Shown here: positions 6,242 through 11,654 of the stretch, piece after piece
How the letters are laid out: each line of letters starts with the position of its first letter
Numbering within the stretch: position 1 is the first letter of the stretch
From: Bacteroidales bacterium
GTDB lineage: Bacteria > Bacteroidota > Bacteroidia > Bacteroidales > P3
Assembly: GCA_031286005.1 (NCBI GenBank)
Contig: JAITVC010000079.1
Span: 1-11,654, forward strand
Reading direction: 5' to 3'
Length of the DNA stretch: 11,654 nucleotides
Translations under genes and position numbers: made by a program
The notes under the pieces: generated by a model
Told to the model about the DNA's origin: nothing
The model's database searches: none
Seen by the model: the letters and a program-made list of their open reading frames with translations, nothing else

Positions 6242-9200
6242 ATGAAAAAACTACTTCTACTCTTTTCCATTCTTTTATCCGGCCATATCCTCTTTGCTCA
6301 AGGTGCCCCAAGAGCGATAAAGTATCAAGCCGTAGTGCGTGATATTAACGGCGATATTGTTGTAAGTAACAATATTAAAGTGAAGGTCAGTATTCTTTAT
6401 GATAACAATGCCGGAAATACCGTGTATAGCGAAGACCACAGCAGCTTGCAAAGCAACCAATTCGGCTTAATAAATTTCGACATCGGACGGGGAACTTCTT
6501 CCGATGATTTTACAGGCATTGATTGGAGCCTCGGCAACTATTGGGTAAAGATTCAACTTGACATCGACGGCACCGGATGGACCAACATGGGCACGGCCGA
6601 ACTGCTCAGCGTGCCGTATGCCTTTTATGCCGAAAATGGCGGAAGCCTCGGATACAATTTAGACGATCACCGCATTCCGCTCTACGACGAAGCCAATGAA
6701 CAATTGGCCAATTCAATCATCAAACAGTATAACACGGGGGACAGTGTTTTGGTTGAAGGGGCTTTGGTGGTGTCCAACAATGCTGTTGTTAAAAACCAAT
6801 TGCTCATAACCGATACCGCTTTTGCCAAAGTAGTTGTGGCAGAAAGCAACATCCACACCCTTGCCAATGTGATTGCTGAAGGGAATGTAACCGCCCAAAG
6901 TTTAGAGGCAAATAATGCCGATATAGACGGCAATCTGACGGCCGGCAGCATATCTTCAACCGGGATGATCTCCACAAGCGGCACAGTGAACGCCGGAAAT
7001 GTTACAACCGGCAATGTTACTATTAGCGGCACTAATCAAACATTGACGATAGGCAATTATCGTTTTCCGACAACAAGTACCGGTAGCAATAACGGCATGT
7101 TTCTCTCGCTGGATGGCACTGAATTAAAATGGAAAGAGGCCAATACGGATGCAGGCTTGAAGTTTGGCGGTTTAGCAGAAAAAACGGTGCCTTATTATTA
7201 TGGAAGCGACAGCTTGGATAATTCCATAATCACACAACCAAACAGCGGCGAAGTTGTTGTAGCCGGAGATTTAACCGCTAACGGCACAGTGGATGCCTCT
7301 GATTTGACTGTTGACAACGATGCAACCGTTGGGGCAGATTTAACCGTAATTGGCACTGCCGATATGGGCACTGCCGATGTTACAAACAACCTAACCGTTG
7401 GCGACACTGTTCTTGCTGATGGGGTTGTTGTTGGAAATGCTGGATTGAAGATAGGCAATTATAGTTTCCCAAAAGACTCGTTAGGCGGCACCGGCAAGTT
7501 TCTCTCGTTAGACAGTGATGGCGCCTTGAAGTGGAAAGAAGCTGCGAGCGGTGCAACAGAAGACTCCAGTTGGAGCCGAACAGGTTCGGGTGCAAGCGAT
7601 ATTGTTCGCAATAAGAATATGGGCAGTGTGATTGTTGCAAGTCCTACTAATTCTGATGTAATAAATACAACAGCAAGGTTTCATGTGGAAAAAGGAGATT
7701 TTGTATTACATTCATCAGACGAAATCACCGATCCTTTAAACACAGGCACTCCACCTTCCAATTTTAACTCAACAGGAGAAGGCAATGCCGGCCTTATGTG
7801 GTGGGGCAATAAACATGCTTTTCGAGTGGGACGAAATGATAATGACTATCTAATTTATGGCTCGCTTAATGCACAAAATGCTTGGAAAGCAGAGAATATT
7901 GGTCAATGGTCCATTGGTATCGGAAGAAATGTAATTGCCAAAGATATTGGAAGTTTTGCTATTGGAGCAAACCTTTTTGTTGGTGGGGGGGCTACTTCTC
8001 CAAGTAATTTTGCCATCGGTATGGCAAGTAGTGTTGAAAAAAGATTTGCTTTTAATGTGGGCATACAAAACAAAACTCTAAATCAGAATTCTTTTATTGT
8101 AGGTATAGCCAACACTATTGAGCCGGAATCTTCATCTGTGTTTGGCTCCAACAACTCTGTTACCGGCGATGCTCCGCAAACAACTATTATTGGAGGCAGC
8201 AATACCGTTGAAAATTTTACGGCAGTTCCTGCAACGGGTAGTATCTCCGTATATGGCTATGGCAATAAACTTTCAGGCAATGTCTCAGATATATCTGTTT
8301 TGGGAAATAACAACTACCCAATCGACCAAAGTTCGCACGCATTGGTTTTGGGAGAAGACAATAAACTAAAAAATGGAAACAATAGCTCCAGAACAGACAA
8401 CATATCGATTCTTATCGGACGGAACAATATCGACGAAGGAAGTGTTGATAACAATATCTTGATAGGTATAGGCAATCAGCCGGCAGGGGGGGATAATATC
8501 GCATTGGGTTATAACAATAAGCCACGGCGACCTGCCGGTACGATACTCGTTCCAACAGCATCTATCTTTATTGGAGCAGGAAATGAGGAAATCGGAACCG
8601 GAAAAAACATCGTTATTGGCGAAAGCAATAAGATTCAATCAGAAGGAGCCAATGACGAAATTGGAGAAAACATTGCTATCGGAAATCGGATTACTCCAAA
8701 AATAGATGGAGCAGCAACACGCACTCCTGCCGAGAAGAATATCACCATCGGAAATGAAATTCACCTTTGGTCGGGTGGCGCAGATGCAGATCCTAAAAGA
8801 TCAATCACTATCGGAAATGACATCTCGAGTGGAGGAAAATATGGGATTAATATCGGTCGAAATATTACTGCGGCAGAACGAGAGTATGTTACTATTCCGG
8901 TACTTGGACTGGTGTCACAACCTGGCACCAGCCAAATAAATATCGGGCATGGTATTAAAAACAATTATGACCGAGCCATTGTTTTAGGTACAAATAATGA
9001 AGGGGCTTATCCTATAAATGGAGGAAATCCTACAATTCCCGCGTTTGTTGTTGGGCAACCGGCAACAGCTGACGGAAGTCTTTCCAGTCCAATAACCCCT
9101 CCCGATTTTCATTATATGTATGTAGATAACCAATCCAATCTTTGGCTTGGGGTGAAAAGTGATGGTACTTATAAATCAAACTCCGGTAGCATTCTCTTTG

Positions 9201-9589
9201 CGAGAGGCGCAACACTTGTTAATGCTCCTGTCATTACATCCGACCGAAAATTCAAATCCAATATTAAACCCCTATCTTCAGGAATGGAAGATTATTTGTA
9301 TCGCATTCGATCGTTCTCTTACACGATGAATGCCGATGAGACGCAACGGTTGAATTGGGGGTTTATTGCGCAAGATGTGCAACTCTATTTTCCACATTTG
9401 GTTTATGAAATAGATAGCGAAGGCGGATTAGGGTTAAATTACACCGGCTTTATCCCCGTGCTTTGGAAAATCGCCCAAGACCAGCAAACCAGAATCGACG
9501 CACAGGAAGCCCGCATCGAAGAACTCGAACGGCAAATTGAAACTATTAACTACTTTTTAGAAGAATTAATGAACAAAGGTGAAAGGTAA
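6242..9589 (+). CDS. Secreted trimeric-fibre-like protein with YadA-head repeats and peptidase S74 (tail-fibre chaperone) domain
   Basis: This 1115-residue protein has a signal peptide at 1-19 (KKLLLLFSILLSGHILFAQ). Residues 21-131 form an N-terminal module common in Bacteroidota fibre proteins (AIKYQAVVRD, NQFGLINFDIG, LLSVPYAFYA). Residues about 144-300 and 316-435 are two copies of one unit, each with a Thr/Asn/Val-rich coil and then IGNYxFP and FLSLD..LKWKEA. Residues 557-945 hold some 22 copies of xIGxxNxI, as in left-handed beta-roll heads of trimeric adhesins. The C-terminal S74 domain (about 998-1080) starts with SDRKFKSNI and carries the Ser1000/Lys1005 dyad used for self-cleavage, followed by GFIAQDV. 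A coiled coil closes the protein (1081-1110). Phage tail spikes use S74 to trimerise and then release themselves. Here the signal peptide and absence of phage genes argue for a cell-surface or secreted fibre. Its anchor is unknown. Confidence 0.9.
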   Translation: MKKLLLLFSILLSGHILFAQGAPRAIKYQAVVRDINGDIVVSNNIKVKVSILYDNNAGNTVYSEDHSSLQSNQFGLINFDIGRGTSSDDFTGIDWSLGNYWVKIQLDIDGTGWTNMGTAELLSVPYAFYAENGGSLGYNLDDHRIPLYDEANEQLANSIIKQYNTGDSVLVEGALVVSNNAVVKNQLLITDTAFAKVVVAESNIHTLANVIAEGNVTAQSLEANNADIDGNLTAGSISSTGMISTSGTVNAGNVTTGNVTISGTNQTLTIGNYRFPTTSTGSNNGMFLSLDGTELKWKEANTDAGLKFGGLAEKTVPYYYGSDSLDNSIITQPNSGEVVVAGDLTANGTVDASDLTVDNDATVGADLTVIGTADMGTADVTNNLTVGDTVLADGVVVGNAGLKIGNYSFPKDSLGGTGKFLSLDSDGALKWKEAASGATEDSSWSRTGSGASDIVRNKNMGSVIVASPTNSDVINTTARFHVEKGDFVLHSSDEITDPLNTGTPPSNFNSTGEGNAGLMWWGNKHAFRVGRNDNDYLIYGSLNAQNAWKAENIGQWSIGIGRNVIAKDIGSFAIGANLFVGGGATSPSNFAIGMASSVEKRFAFNVGIQNKTLNQNSFIVGIANTIEPESSSVFGSNNSVTGDAPQTTIIGGSNTVENFTAVPATGSISVYGYGNKLSGNVSDISVLGNNNYPIDQSSHALVLGEDNKLKNGNNSSRTDNISILIGRNNIDEGSVDNNILIGIGNQPAGGDNIALGYNNKPRRPAGTILVPTASIFIGAGNEEIGTGKNIVIGESNKIQSEGANDEIGENIAIGNRITPKIDGAATRTPAEKNITIGNEIHLWSGGADADPKRSITIGNDISSGGKYGINIGRNITAAEREYVTIPVLGLVSQPGTSQINIGHGIKNNYDRAIVLGTNNEGAYPINGGNPTIPAFVVGQPATADGSLSSPITPPDFHYMYVDNQSNLWLGVKSDGTYKSNSGSILFARGATLVNAPVITSDRKFKSNIKPLSSGMEDYLYRIRSFSYTMNADETQRLNWGFIAQDVQLYFPHLVYEIDSEGGLGLNYTGFIPVLWKIAQDQQTRIDAQEARIEELERQIETINYFLEELMNKGER
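7985..7991 (+). repeat. G7 homopolymer inside the S74 fibre gene
   Basis: Seven consecutive G encode part of Gly582-Gly583-Ala584 in the head-repeat region. Gain of one G brings a stop within about six codons; loss of one G also leads to a stop downstream. The present length is the full-length state. It could be a slipped-strand contingency tract. Confidence 0.6.
8486..8492 (+). repeat. Second G7 homopolymer inside the S74 fibre gene
   Basis: Seven G encode Gly749-Gly750 and the start of Asp751. One extra G makes the next codons GGA TAA, an immediate stop. Loss of one G reads on for about 75 codons before a TAG. It has the same length as the first tract, in the same domain. Confidence 0.6.
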
Positions 9590-9661
9590 AGGGTAAAAGG
9601 TGAAAGGTGAAATTTCATTAACCTTTAACCGTTGACCGTTAACCTTTGACCATTAACCGAA
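9578..9661. repeat. Palindromic heptad array spanning the end of the S74 gene and the spacer before ftsE
   Basis: Twelve 7-bp units share one register. Units at 9578-9612 follow GGTRAAR and those at 9620-9661 follow RACCNTT, which is roughly the reverse complement. The junction is the perfect palindrome TGAAATTTCA (9608-9617). The transcript could fold into a long imperfect hairpin. The first units encode the last residues (KGER) and stop codon of the fibre gene. It may terminate or stabilise the fibre mRNA, but no U-tract follows. Confidence 0.8.
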
Positions 9662-9667
9662 AGAATC

Positions 9668-10336
9668 ATGGCTATAATCAAAACTACTGACCTAAACGTT
9701 TATCAAAACGACAATCTCATTTTGTCGGACGTTAATATTGAAATCAACGCGGGTGAATTTGTCTATCTCATCGGTAAGGTGGGCACCGGCAAGAGTTCGC
9801 TGCTGCAAACGCTCTATGCCGAACTTCCCGTGAAGGAAGGCGAAGCGGAAATCGCAGGTTTTAACCTCAATGATATTTCCGAAAAACAGATTCCGTTTTT
9901 GCGTCGGAAATTAGGCATCGTGTTTCAAGATTTCAAATTGCTTTCGGACAGGAATGTGCAACAGAATTTGGAGTTTGTTTTGAAATCCACCGGCTGGAAA
10001 AATCAAACCGATATTGATGAGCGTATCATAGATGTGCTTTCAAAAGTAGGGTTAGAAGATAAGGCCTATAAAATGCCACATCAACTTTCGGGCGGCGAGC
10101 AGCAACGTGTGGCTATCGCCCGCGCTTTGCTCAACGACCCTGAAATCATCCTGGCCGATGAGCCTACGGGAAATTTAGACCCCGACACATCCGAAGAAAT
10201 CATTCAAATTCTCCTTCAAATTTCAACCACCGGCCGTGCGGTTTTAGTGGCCACCCACGACTTCATTATGATTAGTAAATTTCCATCTAAAATTTTAGTT
10301 TGTGATCATGGAAAAGTGTTGCATCAGCAACTTTAA
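9668..10336 (+). CDS. ftsE: Cell division ATP-binding protein FtsE (ABC ATPase)
   Basis: This 222-residue ABC ATPase is expected to pair with the membrane protein FtsX and control septal peptidoglycan hydrolases during division. All nucleotide-binding elements are present: Walker A GKVGTGKS (36-43), Q-loop Gln87 in VFQDFKLL, signature LSGGEQQR (140-147), Walker B IILADEP (160-166) with catalytic Glu165, and switch His197 in [24 protein letters not shown] is characteristic of FtsE rather than of LolD-type exporters, and GKVGTGKSS is the usual Walker A in this phylum. No ftsX follows; to my knowledge the two genes are often unlinked in Bacteroidota. The ATG at 9668 is right after the heptad array. 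No consensus promoter is seen; TAACCTTTG at 9640-9648 is one base too long for TAnnTTTG. A LolD-like exporter ATPase is the main alternative. Confidence 0.9.
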   Translation: MAIIKTTDLNVYQNDNLILSDVNIEINAGEFVYLIGKVGTGKSSLLQTLYAELPVKEGEAEIAGFNLNDISEKQIPFLRRKLGIVFQDFKLLSDRNVQQNLEFVLKSTGWKNQTDIDERIIDVLSKVGLEDKAYKMPHQLSGGEQQRVAIARALLNDPEIILADEPTGNLDPDTSEEIIQILLQISTTGRAVLVATHDFIMISKFPSKILVCDHGKVLHQQL

Positions 10337-10363
10337 AAATTGAAAATTGAGAATTATTTTTTT
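10336..10363. repeat. Heptad array abutting the ftsE stop codon
   Basis: Two exact AAAATTG units, then AGAATTA, then a poly-T unit, all in a 7-bp register. The register begins on the last base of the ftsE stop codon. The A/T arms and following T-run could act as a weak terminator. Confidence 0.55.
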
Positions 10364-10466
10364 TGTTTATCAAAAAAGGCATCATTATCATTTTTTTTTT
10401 ATCTTTTTCAATATCTCTTAAATACCTGAAAACACAAATCGTTCAAGAGATTTATTTTTTTCTTTG

Positions 10467-10501
10467 AACTCATAATTCATAACTCCTAATTCATAAATTT
10501 A
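10467..10501. repeat. Heptad array AAYTCMT
   Basis: Four units (AACTCAT, AATTCAT, AACTCCT, AATTCAT) in strict 7-bp register, followed by a degenerate fifth unit. It resembles the AATTCAA units at 5582-5609 near the T9SS gene promoter. Confidence 0.65.
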
Positions 10502-10510
10502 CTATTCACG

Positions 10511-10550
10511 TTATTAACAATTTCTTCCATTTTTCTGTTAATAATTTTTT
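10511..10550 (+). terminator. Possible AT-rich intrinsic terminator after ftsE
   Basis: TTATTAACA (10511-10519) and TGTTAATAA (10536-10544) are exact reverse complements around a 16-nt loop and are followed by six T. The stem is very AT-rich and lies about 175 nt after the ftsE stop, so its strength is doubtful. It would insulate the downstream promoter from ftsE transcription. Confidence 0.35.
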
Positions 10551-10582
10551 CGTCAACGCATTAGTATGTGAGAAAAAAATTG

Positions 10583-10590
10583 TACCTTTG
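10583..10590 (+). promoter_or_regulatory. -7 box of the debranching-enzyme promoter, close to the ATG
   Basis: TACCTTTG matches TAnnTTTG exactly. The -33 position (about 10560-10563) reads ATTA rather than TTG, so the upstream box is weak. The box ends only 7 bp before the ATG at 10598, which predicts a leader of zero to a few bases. Confidence 0.65.
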
Positions 10591-10597
10591 TATCGTT

Positions 10598-11654
10598 ATG
10601 AGTTACATAAATTTTGACAGACATCAACTTGTGAATTTGGAGTATTCTCTCAACAAGGAGTTGTTGCGTGCAAATCGCAGCGGGTCGTTTTCTTGTACTA
10701 CCATAGCACACTGCAATACTCGAAAATATCACGGTTTACTGATTTGTCCGGCTCCTAATATGGATGGCGGAAAACATGTATTGTTGTCGTCTATTGACGA
10801 AACTATCGAGCAACATGGCGAACCATTTAATTTGGGATTGCATCAATATTCCGGCAAACATTTTTCTCCGAAAGGACATAAATATTTGCGCGAATATGTT
10901 TTGGTTCCTCATCCCAAAAAGACCTATCGCATCGGCGATGTTTTGTTCACGAAAGAATGTCTTTTTGTAACCGACAAAGATTGCCAGATTATCAAATACA
11001 CGTTGGAAGAAGCTCACGATGACACCAAACTTATCATTAAACCACTTTTGGCATTTCGCAATATTCATCAATTGGGCAAAGCCAATGATGATGTCAATAC
11101 GGTTTTTGATACAATTGGCAATGGTATTCGCACCCGTATGTATGATGCTTATCCATACGTATACATGCAGCTTTCAAAAAAAGCGACCTACATTCATCAG
11201 CCCGATTGGTACTATAATATAGAGTACCAAAAAGAATTGGATCGCGGTTACGAAGGTCATGAAGATTTGTTTGCCAACGGCTATTTTGAAGTGGATATAA
11301 AAAAAGGCGAGAGCATTTATTTCACTGTTGGGTTAGATGAGATTCAGACACCGGGTACAACGTTGAAAAAGATGTTTGCCACCGAAGCCAAGAATAGAAT
11401 TCCTCGTGATTGTTTTGAAAACACATTGAAGAACGCAGCCCGATCATTTTTTATAAAAACCGATTCGCAAACTAATATTGTGGCCGGGTTTCCTTGGTTT
11501 GGATGCCGCAGCCGTGATAGCTTCATTGCTCTACCCGGATTAACGTTAGCGGTTGGCAACGACAAATTGTGCAAAGACGTTTTAGATAGTATGCTCGCCG
11601 AATTGCACAACGGTTGGTTTCCCGACAATGTTGGCACCAATGAAAAAATCTACA
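10598..11654 (+). CDS. Glycogen debranching enzyme (amylo-alpha-1,6-glucosidase), 3'-truncated by the window end
   Basis: An uninterrupted frame from the ATG at 10598 to the window end gives 352 residues. This enzyme type hydrolyses alpha-1,6 branch points of glycogen or related glucans in the cytoplasm. The start MSYINFDRHQLVNLEYSLNKE and CNTRKYHGLLICPAP, with HVLLSSIDE and FNLGLHQY, belong to the bacterial/archaeal debranching-enzyme N-terminal domain (about 1-270). The catalytic (alpha/alpha)6 domain begins near residue 275. It carries AGFPWFGCRSRDSFIALPGLTL at 296-317, where related enzymes often read WGRD; Arg306 and Asp307 are kept. The last visible part (GWFPDNVGTNEKIY) leads toward the substrate-binding region outside the window. 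The ATG fits the family's usual start. The gene has its own promoter and is nearly leaderless. Confidence 0.87.
   Translation, partial: MSYINFDRHQLVNLEYSLNKELLRANRSGSFSCTTIAHCNTRKYHGLLICPAPNMDGGKHVLLSSIDETIEQHGEPFNLGLHQYSGKHFSPKGHKYLREYVLVPHPKKTYRIGDVLFTKECLFVTDKDCQIIKYTLEEAHDDTKLIIKPLLAFRNIHQLGKANDDVNTVFDTIGNGIRTRMYDAYPYVYMQLSKKATYIHQPDWYYNIEYQKELDRGYEGHEDLFANGYFEVDIKKGESIYFTVGLDEIQTPGTTLKKMFATEAKNRIPRDCFENTLKNAARSFFIKTDSQTNIVAGFPWFGCRSRDSFIALPGLTLAVGNDKLCKDVLDSMLAELHNGWFPDNVGTNEKIY

Larger units (their letters stand above)
10337..10597. other. AT-rich spacer between ftsE and the debranching enzyme gene
   Basis: This 261-bp gene-free stretch holds two heptad arrays, several T-tracts, a terminator-like hairpin at 10511-10550 and the promoter of the next gene. 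The part at 10364-10466 shows nothing beyond low-complexity A/T sequence. Confidence 0.6.

Noticed and set aside
6682..7032. Minus-strand ORF of 116 codons inside the S74 fibre gene
   Set aside because: It is the antisense shadow of Thr/Asn/Val-rich repeats in a well-supported gene; no homology or promoter is visible.
6242..9589. Prophage origin suggested by the tail-fibre (S74) domain
   Set aside because: There is a Sec signal peptide, a Bacteroidota-type N-terminal module, a T9SS gene beside it and no other phage gene in the window. S74 domains also occur in host surface proteins.
10736..11071. Minus-strand ORF of 111 codons opposite the debranching enzyme
   Set aside because: The plus-strand frame is open to the window end and matches the debranching-enzyme family throughout.

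Overview
The window looks like a chromosomal segment of a Bacteroidota (Bacteroidetes) bacterium, probably Bacteroidales or a relative. Three lines of evidence point there. Promoters have the phylum's TTG-N20-TAnnTTTG layout, with no clear Shine-Dalgarno sequences. A protein carries a C-terminal type IX secretion (T9SS type A) sorting domain. The gene content also fits: FtsE with a GKVGTGKSS Walker A, tig-clpP, a two-domain bacterial glycogen debranching enzyme, and a helix-hairpin-helix outer-membrane protein. No rRNA, tRNA, CRISPR, transposase or prophage structural cluster is visible.

Layout. Bases 1-345 hold the 3' part of an ECF-like sigma-70 factor. Bases 478-3304 hold a closely spaced pair of exported genes: a predicted outer-membrane barrel of unknown function and a ComEA-like helix-hairpin-helix protein with a long predicted barrel. 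Convergent to these, on the minus strand, is the tig-clpP protein quality-control operon (5185-3312), with stop and start overlapping as TAATG. A 491-bp divergent spacer (5186-5676) separates tig from a plus-strand pair. That pair is a small T9SS-sorted protein (5677-6228) and a 1115-residue secreted fibre (6242-9589), which has YadA-head-like repeats and a self-processing peptidase S74 (endosialidase-chaperone) tail. ftsE follows (9668-10336), and then the 5' part of a glycogen debranching enzyme (10598 to the window end).

The coding content is mostly recognisable; the strangest material is between genes. The tig/T9SS spacer is almost wholly periodic DNA: heptads, then 8-bp units, then about twenty consecutive 11-bp units held in one register with no indels (with a perfect 20-bp inverted repeat inside), then heptads again. 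It is bounded by a 43-bp inverted repeat (40/43 identical) whose two arms each carry an outward-facing promoter. The other spacers (after the S74 fibre, after ftsE, before the debranching enzyme) also contain 7-bp-period DNA, so this looks like a property of the genome.

Within genes, the most notable points are four. The trigger factor appears to lack its PPIase domain cleanly. The S74 fibre contains two G7 tracts that could act as phase-variation switches. A 27-nt near-perfect palindrome near the end of the HhH gene may terminate the convergent clpP transcript. The debranching-enzyme promoter lies so close to its ATG that the mRNA should be almost leaderless.
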